Assembly (NCBI RefSeq): GCF_900111345.1
Contig: NZ_FOGY01000010.1
Location: 62,001 to 126,000 of the forward strand
DNA length: 64,000 bases
Source: Psychrobacillus sp. OK032
Lineage (GTDB): Bacteria; Bacillota; Bacilli; Bacillales_A; Planococcaceae
Direction: 5' to 3'
Each line of letters starts with the position of its first letter. Position 1 is the stretch's first letter. Below, one piece after another: positions 17,074 to 26,052 of this stretch. The notes below the pieces were generated by a model. It saw only the letters and a program-made list of their open reading frames with translations. It ran no database searches and was not told where the DNA came from. The position numbers and the translations under genes are program-made.

Positions 17074-17112
17074 AAAATGCCAAGGATTATCGACATTTCC
17101 TTGGCATTTTCC
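17074..17112 (+). terminator. Terminator of the BCCT gene
   Basis: A perfect 13-bp stem AAAATGCCAAGGA/TCCTTGGCATTTT with an 11-nt loop, starting 8 nt after the stop codon. Confidence 0.9.
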
Positions 17113-17141
17113 ATTTGTCTATTAAAAATTTCTGTATGCTT

Positions 17142-17171
17142 TTGAATACATAGAGCGGATTATGGGATAAT
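17142..17171 (+). promoter_or_regulatory. Putative promoter of corA
   Basis: TTGAAT (17142-17147), 18-nt spacer, GATAAT (17166-17171), 21 nt before the start codon. Confidence 0.6.
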
Positions 17172-17192
17172 AGAAGCTGCAAGGGGGGTTTT

Positions 17193-18158
17193 ATGATGAT
17201 TCGAACAATTGGAAGAACTACTAACCAAGAAATAATAATTGATTTCACGCTAGAGAAAATTAAAGAAAAACCGTTGGAATGGTATTGGGTAGATATTAGT
17301 GAACCTACGAAAGAAGAGGAATTACTACTTAGTTCCTTCTTTCATTTCCATCCGCTTGCAATTGAAGACTGTTTGTTTCGACTGCAACGACCCAAATTGG
17401 ACCATTATGACGGGCATTCTTTTTTTGTGTTGCATACATTTAACGAAGAGACGCTTGAAGCAGAGGAACTGAACTTATTTGTTGGATCAAACTTTGTGGT
17501 GACTTTCCACTTTCCTCCAATGCATGAATTAGATCAAGCACGAGAACGTATTATGCAAAATCCAAAAGGTTGGGACCGCGGAGCTATGCATGCAACTTAT
17601 CAAATAGTTGATGAAGTCGTGGATGCATATTTTCCAATTGTCTATAAAATTGAAGATTATTTAAACGAAATAGAAGATCAGCTTTCGTCCAATGTATGCC
17701 ATTTATCCATGGATCAAGTATTTGACCTTCGAAGTGATTTGTTAAGATTGCGTCGAACGATTATTCCAATGCGAGATTTGCTTTACCGGATGATGAATTC
17801 CGAACGTGTCAATTTGCAACAAATTGAAAAAGCTTATTTTGGTGACATTTACGATCATTTGTTAAAACTTGCAGATATGGTAGAGTCGAATAGAGAGTTA
17901 ACTGCTGATATTCGGGATAGTCAAATGTCCATCAACTCGATCCATATGAACCGAATTATGATGATTTTAACGACTGTTTCCACAGTTTTCATCCCTTTAA
18001 CATTTATCGCGGGTGTGTATGGGATGAATTTCACTAATATGCCGGAACTTGAATGGCGTTATAGCTACTTTGTTGTGCTTGGCTTTATGCTAGTTATTGC
18101 CATATCAATGCTTGCTTGGTTTAAATATAAAGGCTGGTTTAACTTGTTTAAGAACTAA
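17193..18158 (+). CDS. corA: CorA-family magnesium/metal ion transporter
   Basis: A 321-residue protein with a large cytoplasmic N-domain rich in acidic and helical segments, then two C-terminal helices. The signature YGMN (GVYGMNFTNMPE) lies between them, forming the pore loop of pentameric CorA channels. Mg2+ (or Co2+/Ni2+) uptake is the known function. Two ATGs are in tandem (17193, 17196); GGGGGG lies upstream. The rtcB gene follows 17 nt later, so they may be co-transcribed. Confidence 0.94.
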   Translation: MMIRTIGRTTNQEIIIDFTLEKIKEKPLEWYWVDISEPTKEEELLLSSFFHFHPLAIEDCLFRLQRPKLDHYDGHSFFVLHTFNEETLEAEELNLFVGSNFVVTFHFPPMHELDQARERIMQNPKGWDRGAMHATYQIVDEVVDAYFPIVYKIEDYLNEIEDQLSSNVCHLSMDQVFDLRSDLLRLRRTIIPMRDLLYRMMNSERVNLQQIEKAYFGDIYDHLLKLADMVESNRELTADIRDSQMSINSIHMNRIMMILTTVSTVFIPLTFIAGVYGMNFTNMPELEWRYSYFVVLGFMLVIAISMLAWFKYKGWFNLFKN

Positions 18159-18175
18159 ATAAATGAGGTGAAATT

Positions 18176-19270
18176 TTGTTAGAAATAAAAGGTACATATA
18201 ATCATGCACTTGTTTTCACAAACACGATAGAGGAAACAGCAAAGCGTCAAGTAGAGGAGCTTTGTAGCCTTCCCTATTTACAAGACACGAAAATACGGAT
18301 GATGCCGGATCTTCATGCAGGAAAAGGCTGCACTGTTGGAACAACGATGACAATTTCCGACAAAGTTATTCCTAACTTTGTTGGTGTCGACTTAGGCTGT
18401 GGTATGATTTGCGCAAAACTAGAGATAAAAAAAGAAGATGTTAACTTCGAAAAACTAGATAAAACGATTAAGAAAAATGTCCCAAGCGGAACACGGGTTA
18501 GAAACAAAGAACATCGTCTTACGATAGAAATACCATTTGCAGAAGTTGCTGCTCCTATTAACGAAAGCCGTGCTCGTTTAAGCTTAGGAACACTTGGTGG
18601 CGGTAATCATTTTATCGAACTGAACGAAGGAAACGACGGCAGTATCTATTTAGTTATCCACTCAGGTAGCAGAAATTTAGGAAAACAAATTGCCGAACAT
18701 TATCAACAAGTTGCCCACCTATCCTTGGGAGATGCTGTTCCGAAAGATTTAGCGTATGTAGAAGGCAATGCGATGAAAGATTATTTATGGGATCTCTCTA
18801 TCGCACAAAAGTACGCAGCACTCAATCGTAAAACGATGGTCGATGTCATTTGCAGGGGAATGAATTGGGAAATTGAATCAACATTCGACACGATTCATAA
18901 TTATATCGATTTAGATAATATGATTCTACGCAAAGGTGCCATTTCTGCACAAGATGGAGAAATTGTCATTATCCCGATGAATATGCGAGATGGTTCATTA
19001 ATTTGCCGTGGGAAAGGAAATCCAGAATGGAATTTCTCCGGCCCACATGGTGCAGGACGAATTATGAGCCGTTCCCAAGCGAGAAAACTTGTAGCATTGG
19101 AAGACTTCAAAGATTCGATGAAGGATGTGTGGAGTACTTCCGTTGTAGCAAGTACGGTTGATGAATCGCCATTTGCTTATAAAGATATGCACGATATTCT
19201 CGCACATATTGACGAGACAGTAGATGTGTTGGAAGTGATTAAACCAATTTACAATTATAAAGCACATTAA
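18176..19270 (+). CDS. rtcB: RtcB-family RNA ligase
   Basis: This 364-residue protein shows the RtcB metal/guanylate site: GVDLGCGM (D and C ligands), GTLGGGNHFIEL (H), VIHSGSRNLGKQ (H) and GPHGAGRIMSR. RtcB joins 2',3'-cyclic-phosphate or 3'-phosphate RNA ends to 5'-OH ends using GTP and Mn2+. It starts with TTG behind GAGGTGA. It is shorter than E. coli RtcB (about 400). No archease, RtcA or RtcR is adjacent; it is next to a CorA-type metal transporter. The RNA substrate cannot be inferred. Confidence 0.94.
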   Translation: MLEIKGTYNHALVFTNTIEETAKRQVEELCSLPYLQDTKIRMMPDLHAGKGCTVGTTMTISDKVIPNFVGVDLGCGMICAKLEIKKEDVNFEKLDKTIKKNVPSGTRVRNKEHRLTIEIPFAEVAAPINESRARLSLGTLGGGNHFIELNEGNDGSIYLVIHSGSRNLGKQIAEHYQQVAHLSLGDAVPKDLAYVEGNAMKDYLWDLSIAQKYAALNRKTMVDVICRGMNWEIESTFDTIHNYIDLDNMILRKGAISAQDGEIVIIPMNMRDGSLICRGKGNPEWNFSGPHGAGRIMSRSQARKLVALEDFKDSMKDVWSTSVVASTVDESPFAYKDMHDILAHIDETVDVLEVIKPIYNYKAH

Positions 19271-19297
19271 TAAGGAGCTGACAATGTCAGCTCCTTA
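19271..19297. terminator. Bidirectional terminator between rtcB and the convergent gene
   Basis: TAAGGAGCTGAC pairs with GTCAGCTCCTTA. The hairpin begins directly after the rtcB stop and overlaps the stop of the minus-strand gene at 19295. Confidence 0.75.
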
Positions 19298-20101
19298 TTG
19301 ATTGGCGGTCCAGCAGTAAAACAACGCAGTAAAGGTTAGTTTTTCTATTTGCGATAAATCATGTGCGAGAGATACATGAGTGTTCATTGCTTGTGCTTCA
19401 AATGCTGGGTGAGTTGCATAAGGAAACATACCAAAACGGTATGTTGCCAAGCGTTTTCCCTCAAAACTATTTATGTCAATATCTCCGTATGTACTCTTTG
19501 CTTTCATCTGGTGCATTTTTTCATTATTCGCATCGTAAATAATCGCTCTATTCTTAACTGAAACAATCGGCATAATCACAGTAGAAATATGAGTTTTCGT
19601 ATGATCATACAGCGACATTTCCATGAATTTAAATTTATTTCTAATTGTAAACCGACTTACGAGCTTCCCATCCATTGTCTTCAAATCATAAGTAATTGGG
19701 AAGAATAGGCCACTTTTGAAAATGGCGAAGGCAGATAACTTACGAATGAATGGATGATTTTCTGTAGGCGTAATTGTGTAAAGTCTTTCTCCTGTATGGG
19801 ATACTAAGTAACTTTGAGGAATGAGCGATACATCATTTTGAAAGTTAAGCTCGTTAACAGGGAAATCGACGGAATAATATTCGCTATCTATTTTTTTCTC
19901 ATCTGGTAACTTTTCTGCAGCTTGTTGAAAAAAATAAGAAGTTCCCAACAGCATAAATACTGTAAAACCTATCATAGTATGCGTCTCGAAATCCTTCCAC
20001 ATGATATCTTTAAAAATAATAACTAATGCCATATAAATAACTAATGTTAACAATGAACCTAACTTTGTATACTTTGCCGTACGTTCATATATATGCTTCA
20101 T
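19295..20101 (-). CDS. Membrane-anchored protein of unknown function
   Basis: A 268-residue protein with two N-terminal membrane helices (LGSLLTLVIYMALVIIF and MIGFTVFMLLGTSYFF) and a soluble C-terminal beta-rich domain (FTIRNKFKFMEMSLYDH, VSVKNRAIIYD, YRFGMFPYATHPAF). The C-domain loosely resembles tubby/LURP-one-like scramblase-type domains, a weak impression only. The ATG at 20101 has GAGGTG 6 nt upstream; a GTG three codons earlier is less likely. It is alone on its transcript. Confidence 0.75.
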   Translation of the reverse strand: MKHIYERTAKYTKLGSLLTLVIYMALVIIFKDIMWKDFETHTMIGFTVFMLLGTSYFFQQAAEKLPDEKKIDSEYYSVDFPVNELNFQNDVSLIPQSYLVSHTGERLYTITPTENHPFIRKLSAFAIFKSGLFFPITYDLKTMDGKLVSRFTIRNKFKFMEMSLYDHTKTHISTVIMPIVSVKNRAIIYDANNEKMHQMKAKSTYGDIDINSFEGKRLATYRFGMFPYATHPAFEAQAMNTHVSLAHDLSQIEKLTFTALFYCWTANQ

Positions 20102-20152
20102 TTGCAACACCTCTACAATTACATACGAATGAACATTCAGTATAGTTTCAAT

Positions 20153-20199
20153 AAAAACCTTTAGAGGCTATTTTTCCATAACTTCTAAAGGAGGTTTTA
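20153..20199 (-). terminator. Terminator of the thioesterase operon
   Basis: AAAACC-TTTAGA pairs with TCTAAAGG-(A)-GGTTTT with a small bulge; the minus strand continues in T residues just past the stop at 20197. Confidence 0.65.
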
Positions 20200-20574
20200 T
20201 TGATTCTTTAACGCTCGCCCAAATGTTCTTCTCAAAAAGTATCCTAGTCCGTATAAACAAACAAGCACAAACAAGATTAATAACATTGTTTTCAAAGTGG
20301 ATGGTAAACGAAAAGGCTCTAAGAAAATCTGGAATAACACAAGTAGATAAATGGTTCCAGCACCACCCGCTAACAATACAACTCCGATAATTGCAAATTG
20401 GGGAAATGTAAGTTGCTTTATCCGATGTCGCTGTTTCACTAATTCTAGAAGGATCGCAAGAGCTATTATGGTAAATGTGAGCATCAGTTCCTCTAAATAA
20501 ATAGAATTGATCAAATAAACGACGAGCAACATTATCAAAATATATTTGTAAAGTTCGTCAATTTTTTTTAACAT
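20197..20574 (-). CDS. Small four-helix membrane protein, unknown function
   Basis: A 125-residue hydrophobic protein with about four membrane segments (YILIMLLVVYLINSIYL, LTFTIIALAILLELV, FAIIGVVLLAGGAGTIYLLVLF, MLLILFVLVCLYGLGYFL) and a basic C-terminus. I do not recognise the family. It lies 19 nt after the thioesterase gene with a good RBS (AGGAAGTG), so it is probably co-transcribed with it. Confidence 0.72.
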   Translation of the reverse strand: MLKKIDELYKYILIMLLVVYLINSIYLEELMLTFTIIALAILLELVKQRHRIKQLTFPQFAIIGVVLLAGGAGTIYLLVLFQIFLEPFRLPSTLKTMLLILFVLVCLYGLGYFLRRTFGRALKNQ

Positions 20575-20593
20575 GCGATCACTTCCTACTCTA

Positions 20594-21067
20594 TTAGTAT
20601 CTCATCTCCATGCGTTGTTTTCGATGTAAGCGTCTTGCAGGCCCCGTTTCATATAAGCGAATTTCCTCTTTCGTTTCTGGATGAATACCTCTTACTGGGA
20701 TTGGTTTATTATTTTCATCCACTGCAACCATTGTTACAAAAGACTCGGTTGTTAGTTTCTCTTCTCCAGTCAAAACATTCATCGATGTTACACGTACATA
20801 TACCTCCATAGAAGAACGACCCGTGGAAGAAACAATTGCATCTAATTCAATTACATCGCCGACTCTAGCAGAAGAAACAAAATCTACTGAATCGATTGAT
20901 GCTGTCACAACCGCACCTTTTGCATGCTTCATCGCAGTAATTGCTGCAATTTCATCAATATATGCAAGCACTTTTCCACCAAAAATCGTTTGATGGTGAT
21001 TTGTGTCTGGTGGGAGGACTAAATGGGACTGGATTGTTCTAGACTGGCTCATCGGGTTTGTTTTCAT
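20594..21067 (-). CDS. Acyl-CoA thioesterase, hotdog fold (YkhA/BACH type)
   Basis: A 157-residue hotdog protein: LVLPPDTNHHQTIFGGKVLAYIDEIAAITAM holds the conserved N-H-T-F-G-G and D residues of acyl-CoA hydrolases, and VVTASIDSVDFVSSARVGDVIEL is the second conserved strand pair. It hydrolyses acyl-CoA thioesters, chain-length preference unknown. The C-terminal tail (RRLHRKQRMEMRY) is basic. First gene of a two-gene operon with a small membrane protein. Confidence 0.92.
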   Translation of the reverse strand: MKTNPMSQSRTIQSHLVLPPDTNHHQTIFGGKVLAYIDEIAAITAMKHAKGAVVTASIDSVDFVSSARVGDVIELDAIVSSTGRSSMEVYVRVTSMNVLTGEEKLTTESFVTMVAVDENNKPIPVRGIHPETKEEIRLYETGPARRLHRKQRMEMRY

Positions 21068-21120
21068 TTTAATTGCTCCTTTTAATCGTATGTTTCTATT
21101 CTTTGTTAGTATAATGATGG

Positions 21121-22092
21121 TTAATAAGAATTGGAAGATGATGCAGCTACACTCGTTGCAGCAATGGTAGAGATCATCAAAGCTTGCTGCGCTTGCAAAA
21201 TCAATTCTAGAGAAGTTGCCATTGAGATTGCAGCTGTGGCATATGTGTCTTGTGACGATCTTAACGAAAGTCCAAACGCTATGGGCAATGCTGACTCTTT
21301 ATACCAGGAAAACAATTTCATACTTGCAATCGATTCATACGTATTAACAATTTCATTTAACTGGTCTTCACCTAATTTAAGTGCGGCCATAAATCCAATA
21401 ATCGGATATTGAGGCATCGATGTTTTTATTTTGACGCTTTTTAAGCCATCACGAATAATAACTGCACTTTGAATTAAACTCTCTTCATAGTTGGGATCTG
21501 TATACGTTAATACTTGCGACATCCATTGCAATTCATTGCCTGCGTAAAATTTGTGTTCCTTCAGTTCTTTATAATATCTGTTCATCGTTTCCGCACGAAG
21601 AGCAGTGTCACCGTATAACTTCCCTAAAAACATAGCATACGGGTAATCGTCTGTTGAAGTTAAAAAACGATGATATTTTTTCATATCTGCCATTAATTGT
21701 TCTGTACGTTTTATTTCTCCTGGCCAATTCTCTTTGTCATCACTCATCATTAATGCAGCTAAATACGCATAGCTATTCATCTTAAAGGACGCTGCTTTTA
21801 ATGCTGCGGCTTTTTCCATAAGCAGATTTACCGCTAGTTCTGGTTCCATATCACTTACATCTAGTGTAGAAACGAAAAGAGGATGTAAGTGAGAACGTAG
21901 TGGATTGAAGATACCAGCATTTTTTTTAATCTGCTTAGAAATCTCATTATATCTTTTTTCGTTAAATTCTCTCTCTAATGTTACATAATACCCTGCAAGC
22001 GATAATGTTACTCTTTTATCTACCGTCCACCCTAAAACTTTTTTAAGAACATCATATGTTTGTTCGATTTTTTCATTTACCGTCAACTTCAC
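21121..22092 (-). CDS. DUF4003-family protein
   Basis: A 323-residue, largely helical, soluble protein (MKLTVNEKIEQTYDVLKKVLGWTVDKRVTLSLAGYYVTL...). The repeated helical pattern and the central FPLR-SHLHPLFVSTLD segment match the DUF4003 family found in Bacilli, as I recall it. The C-terminus is Ser/Ala-rich (VAASSSNSY). No catalytic motif is evident. It stands alone upstream of the thioesterase gene, 53 nt away, and is divergent from the pseudouridine synthase. Confidence 0.78.
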   Translation of the reverse strand: MKLTVNEKIEQTYDVLKKVLGWTVDKRVTLSLAGYYVTLEREFNEKRYNEISKQIKKNAGIFNPLRSHLHPLFVSTLDVSDMEPELAVNLLMEKAAALKAASFKMNSYAYLAALMMSDDKENWPGEIKRTEQLMADMKKYHRFLTSTDDYPYAMFLGKLYGDTALRAETMNRYYKELKEHKFYAGNELQWMSQVLTYTDPNYEESLIQSAVIIRDGLKSVKIKTSMPQYPIIGFMAALKLGEDQLNEIVNTYESIASMKLFSWYKESALPIAFGLSLRSSQDTYATAAISMATSLELILQAQQALMISTIAATSVAASSSNSY

Positions 22093-22177
22093 TCACTCCT
22101 TTTCTTTTTTACGTGATTTGCACTATAATGGTTTCACGCTTTGAAATAATTATTCTAACAAAAAGTAGGTGCCAATC

Positions 22178-22882
22178 ATGCGTATAAATAAATTTTTAAG
22201 TGAAGCCGGCATTGTATCTCGCCGTGGAGCGGACAAGTGGATAACAGATGGACGAGTCATGATAAATGGAAAGCAAGCAGAGCTAGGTAGCCAATTAGAA
22301 GCCGGCGATGATGTACAGGTAGACGGAAAACCAATTGTCGTGGAACAACCTCTAGTATACCTCGTCTTAAATAAGCCTGTTGGCATAACGAGTACTACAG
22401 AACGCCATATTAAAGGAAATATCGTCGACTATGTGAATCATCCACTTCGCATTTTCCATATCGGTCGATTAGATAAAGACTCAGACGGTCTCATCCTATT
22501 AACAAATGATGGCGATATTGTAAATGAAATTCTCCGTGCTGAAAAAGGGCATGAGAAAGAATATATTGTTACAGTCAATGAAAAAGTTACGGATACATTT
22601 TTGGCGAAAATGGCTGCCGGAGTTAACATACTCGGTACAAAAACACTTCCTTGTAAAGTTAAAAAGTTAGGTCCTAATATGTTTAACATAACATTAACAC
22701 AAGGTCTAAATAGACAAATTAGAAGAATGTGCTCCGCACTTGGTTTCACCGTTAAGCGGTTGCAACGTATTCGAATTATGAATATCACAATAGAAGGTCT
22801 TCCTATCGGAGAATGGAGAGAGTTAACGGAAAGCGAGAAAAAAGAATTATTCACGACACTTAGCTATTCACCTAAACGATAG
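22178..22882 (+). CDS. rluF: 23S rRNA pseudouridine synthase, RluF type
   Basis: An S4 RNA-binding domain (MRINKFLSEAGIVSRRGADKWI, residues 1-60) precedes an RsuA/RluB/E/F-class catalytic domain with HIGRLDKDSDGLILLTNDGD, whose aspartate (GRLDKDSDG) is the nucleophile, and GLNRQIRRMCSALGF. RluF-type enzymes modify helix 74 region uridine of 23S rRNA (U2604 in E. coli). The ATG at 22178 has TAGGTG 6 nt upstream, preferred over GTG at 22169. Length 234 is normal. Confidence 0.93.
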   Translation: MRINKFLSEAGIVSRRGADKWITDGRVMINGKQAELGSQLEAGDDVQVDGKPIVVEQPLVYLVLNKPVGITSTTERHIKGNIVDYVNHPLRIFHIGRLDKDSDGLILLTNDGDIVNEILRAEKGHEKEYIVTVNEKVTDTFLAKMAAGVNILGTKTLPCKVKKLGPNMFNITLTQGLNRQIRRMCSALGFTVKRLQRIRIMNITIEGLPIGEWRELTESEKKELFTTLSYSPKR

Positions 22883-22975
22883 TTATGCATAGAATACTGC
22901 TGGATGTTCATTTGACATAACACCAAATGGTTTCATATAATAATTAAAATGAAACGTAAAGGTTTCGTATTTAAT

Positions 22976-23106
22976 CAATTACGGCTCGGCGTAATTGTGT
23001 CCAGATTTTGAATTACGCCTGCGCTATTAACTCCTTTCAAAATCTGTGACATTCGCCGGAGGCTTAACTTGAATTAGCAGGGAGTTCCGATTCCTTGCTA
23101 ATTCAA
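22976..23106 (+). ncRNA. Highly structured leader/intergenic element with alternative stems
   Basis: Four stems are visible: CAATTACG (22976-22983)/CGTAATTG (22990-22997); GGCGTAATT (22988-22996)/AATTACGCC (23011-23019); CAGATTTTG (23002-23010)/CAAAATCTG (23038-23046); and TTGAATTAGCA (23069-23079)/TGCTAATTCAA (23096-23106). The first two share bases 22990-22996 and exclude each other, and the third overlaps the loop of the second. It ends 22 nt before the SRPBCC start codon. It may be a regulatory leader or a dispersed intergenic repeat; it matches no riboswitch class that I know. Confidence 0.5.
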
Positions 23107-23128
23107 ATTAACGAAAGTAGGGAAACCC

Positions 23129-23551
23129 ATGGAAAATGCATTACAGGATATTACACAAACAATCATATTAAATGCTCCAATTCAAAAAGTATGGGATACA
23201 GTTACAACATCGGAAGGCATTGCATCATGGTTTATGCCAAATGATTTTAAACGGGAGGTTGGTCATGAGTTTCATATTCAATCACCTTTTGGCCCTTCCC
23301 CTTGTAAAGTAACAGAGGTAATTCCTCCTAATAAGCTTTCATTTATATGGGATACAGAAGGTTGGGTTGTTTCCTTTATATTAAAAGAATTTGGGGATCA
23401 AACGGAGTTCACGCTTATTCACGGTGGGTGGAAACAACCAGATACACTCATCTCAAAAGCAAATCAAAAAAGTGCTATTATTCATGAAACAATGTCGCAA
23501 GGTTGGATGGGCATTGTTCAAAAAAGCTTGCGAAAGGCTGTTGAAAACTAA
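23129..23551 (+). CDS. SRPBCC (AHSA1/START-like) domain protein
   Basis: A 140-residue protein with the helix-grip fold pattern: [38 protein letters not shown] near the N-terminus and [19 protein letters not shown] helix at the end. Such proteins bind hydrophobic ligands. It is directly followed by an ArsR-type regulator, a common pairing in Bacilli in which the SRPBCC protein and repressor form a small autoregulated unit. Ligand unknown. RBS AGTAGGG. Confidence 0.88.
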   Translation: MENALQDITQTIILNAPIQKVWDTVTTSEGIASWFMPNDFKREVGHEFHIQSPFGPSPCKVTEVIPPNKLSFIWDTEGWVVSFILKEFGDQTEFTLIHGGWKQPDTLISKANQKSAIIHETMSQGWMGIVQKSLRKAVEN

Positions 23552-23884
23552 TTGTCCTCTTCTGCACAAAAGTATGATGTGTTTCAAGCAATAGCTGACC
23601 CAACGCGTAGAGAAGTATTAAAGTTGCTTGCTCATAATGAACTACCAATATCAGAAATTACTTCTCACTTTCCGATGAGTCGTACAGCAATTGCAAAGCA
23701 TCTGCATATACTTTCGGAAGCCAATTTAGTGAGCGGACAAAAAGTCGGCAGAGAAAAAAGATACCGTCTGCAACCTGAAACGTTTCAAGAGTTAAAAGAT
23801 TGGCTTTCTTACTACGAACAATTTTGGAATAATAAGTTGTCTATGTTGAAGTATGTAGTCGAAAGTGATAACGGAGATAGTTGA
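23552..23884 (+). CDS. ArsR-family winged-helix regulator paired with SRPBCC protein
   Basis: A 110-residue regulator: DVFQAIADPTRREVLKLLAHNELPISEITSHFPMSRTAIAKHLHILSEANLVSGQKVGREKRYRLQ is a full ArsR HTH. No cysteine metal site is present in the recognition helix (residues MSRTAIAKHL), so it is not a classical arsenic sensor. The start is TTG immediately after the SRPBCC stop codon (TAATTG) without a clear RBS, implying translational coupling. Confidence 0.88.
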   Translation: MSSSAQKYDVFQAIADPTRREVLKLLAHNELPISEITSHFPMSRTAIAKHLHILSEANLVSGQKVGREKRYRLQPETFQELKDWLSYYEQFWNNKLSMLKYVVESDNGDS

Positions 23885-23885
23885 A

Positions 23886-23931
23886 ATAACGAAAAAGACC
23901 GATTGAATATCATCGGTCTTTTTTCGTTATT
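23886..23931. terminator. Bidirectional terminator
   Basis: AATAACGAAAAAGACCGAT pairs with ATCGGTCTTTTTTCGTTATT around an 8-nt loop between convergent genes; U tracts exist both ways. Confidence 0.93.
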
Positions 23932-25471
23932 ATGAATTTCCAGCAACACGTTTTTCTAGCGCTTGGAATAATTTCTTTTTGTCTACGTTTGGTCGAATTG
24001 TTTCAAGTTGTTCTAATGCTATTTTCGCACCATAGTCCATCCCCTGGCATCCCGCAAGTAATACGAGATCGCCTTCTTCGATGTTTTGCAAACCTTGTTC
24101 AATTGCATTCGGTAACTCCTCATATAAACGAACATTAATTCCTGCTTCTTCCATCACTTCTTCAAATACTGCAAGTTCGCTATCTGAAACAACGTCCTTT
24201 TGAGTTACATGAGAGCGGCTTAATGTAGCGATAACTTCATGTATCCCTAGTCTAGGTGCCCATTTCGCAATTGTCTCTGCATTTTCTTTATTCACCGTGA
24301 CTCCTCGGTCTCCTCGTATTGCATACACAAGGCAAATACGATTAAAATCCATTCTTTCCAATGTACCTAACGTAATATCGATGTTTCCGCTATTTGCAAA
24401 GTGATCATCAATAATTTTAAAGTCATCCTCAAAGATAATTTCAAAACGACGTTCTACTCCGACAAATTCTCGTAAGCTTTTTTGAATCGTCGCAACAGGT
24501 ACTTCGCATAGTAATCCAATAACGATACTAACCATCGAATTATAGACAGAATGGAACCCAGGTGTAGAAAGTTCAATTTCGAATTGTTGCTTAGGAATAA
24601 CTAGATCCTTCGTAACTATATCTTTTGAAATTACTACCGTAAAATCTGCACGACCTGTTGATAAGTCTAGGTTTTTGCAAGTTACATCTGCAGATTGCTC
24701 TTCTACACCAATAGTGATTACTTCCGCTTTTGTTTGATTTACAAGGGAAGCTGAATACGAATCATCTAAATTTAAGATTGCAACTTTATTCTCTCCAGCG
24801 TTACGAATAAGGCTAGATTTATGTTCAAAATAATTCTCAAATGACGAATGTAAATCGATATGCTCACGACTAATATTATTCAAAGTAACAATATCAAAAT
24901 CCACGCAACCTACACGATTCAATTCAAGCGCCGATGAAGACACTTCCATCGTCGCATGTGTCACATCCTCTTCTACCATTTGTGCATAAAACCGTTGTAA
25001 ATCTAGAGATTCAGGTGTCGTAAGCTCAGATGGTTCTGCATAATCACCAATTTTCACCACAACAGTTCCCATCAATCCCGTTTTCAAGCCATGATTTTCT
25101 AAAATAGCATTTGTCATAAACGAAGTAGATGTCTTCCCATTTGTCGCAGTAATGCCAATCGTTTTTAGCTTTCTAGTTGGGTGATTATAAAAAGCATCTG
25201 CAAGTGTAGCAAGTGCAATACGTGCGTTTTCCACTTTATATTGTGGAACTTCCACACCTTCTATAAAATCCTCTACAACTAAAACTACCGCTCCATTTTC
25301 AACTGCTTGTCCAGCAAACCGGTGTCCATCTACTTTAAATCCTTTTATACAAACAAATACTTGTCCTTCTTCCACTTTACGTGAATTATACGCCAGTCCT
25401 GTTATATCTAGTTGCTTAGCATGTTTAACATCTGTTACATTTACATATTTCATTAACTTTGTTATTTCCAT
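23930..25471 (-). CDS. Divergent MurE-like Mur ligase
   Basis: A 513-residue three-domain Mur ligase. The N-domain has LAYNSRKVEEGQVFVCIKG, the ATPase P-loop is GITATNGKTSTS (107-118), the carbamylated lysine region is SFENYFEHKSSL (K218), and the C-domain has GVERRFEI. Features required in normal MurE are altered: DYAHTPD is replaced by DDHFANSG (355-362) and the DNPR amino-acid-recognition motif is absent (ATLSRSHV at 415-422). It is likely a paralogue with another amino-acid substrate. The ATG at 25471 (AAAGGTGG upstream) is chosen; the region upstream encodes the DUF6509-like gene in another frame. Confidence 0.85.
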   Translation of the reverse strand: MEITKLMKYVNVTDVKHAKQLDITGLAYNSRKVEEGQVFVCIKGFKVDGHRFAGQAVENGAVVLVVEDFIEGVEVPQYKVENARIALATLADAFYNHPTRKLKTIGITATNGKTSTSFMTNAILENHGLKTGLMGTVVVKIGDYAEPSELTTPESLDLQRFYAQMVEEDVTHATMEVSSSALELNRVGCVDFDIVTLNNISREHIDLHSSFENYFEHKSSLIRNAGENKVAILNLDDSYSASLVNQTKAEVITIGVEEQSADVTCKNLDLSTGRADFTVVISKDIVTKDLVIPKQQFEIELSTPGFHSVYNSMVSIVIGLLCEVPVATIQKSLREFVGVERRFEIIFEDDFKIIDDHFANSGNIDITLGTLERMDFNRICLVYAIRGDRGVTVNKENAETIAKWAPRLGIHEVIATLSRSHVTQKDVVSDSELAVFEEVMEEAGINVRLYEELPNAIEQGLQNIEEGDLVLLAGCQGMDYGAKIALEQLETIRPNVDKKKLFQALEKRVAGNS

Positions 25472-25493
25472 TAAGGTGGCCACCTTTTTGCAT

Positions 25494-25796
25494 TTATATT
25501 GCTTCGCTATAATGTTCCTTACAAAAAGCAAGAACTTCCATTTCTTCTTCCTCTTCAAGTCCAAAGTCTAGCACTTTGCCGTTGCTTCTATTCAAGAAAT
25601 GATATTGTACAATACGTTCTTCTGTTTCAATAACTGCTAAAATTACTCGTAAATCTAATGAGTTGTCCTCATCAAATAACTCGTCATCTTCCGGCACTTC
25701 GATCCCCAATAAAAACTCATAGCGATCGCCCGTAATAATGCCTGTTGGGTCTTTTATTTTTTCAACCTCATAGGATGTTATTTTCAAAAAGTCCAC
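25494..25796 (-). CDS. Small acidic protein (DUF6509-like), unknown function
   Basis: A 100-residue acidic protein (MDFLKITSYEVEKIKDPTGIITGDRYEFLLGIEVPEDDELFDEDN...) with a C-terminal run of glutamates and AFCKEHYSEAI. It resembles the DUF6509 family of Bacilli, from memory. It ends 22 nt before the MurE-like gene and probably shares its transcript. RBS GGAGGTGG precedes the ATG. Confidence 0.75.
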   Translation of the reverse strand: MDFLKITSYEVEKIKDPTGIITGDRYEFLLGIEVPEDDELFDEDNSLDLRVILAVIETEERIVQYHFLNRSNGKVLDFGLEEEEEMEVLAFCKEHYSEAI

Positions 25797-26052
25797 CTCC
25801 GTTTATACAGTTTATCATGTTTTGTAAATAAATTAATCCGTTTTGTATTTTGTTACTATAAAGAAATATATATAGTAAAAAAGAATAAAAAGCCACGAAA
25901 CTAAGTAATAAAAAAAATGTACATAGTTGTTCCACTTTATCTCCTAATACTAGTATTCGGAAATGGGCTATATTCTATTCTTTCTTTCGTTTTTAGCATT
26001 ACGATAATCTTTTAGCCATAATACTTCTAGAATCTAATTCAGGAACGAAAAG

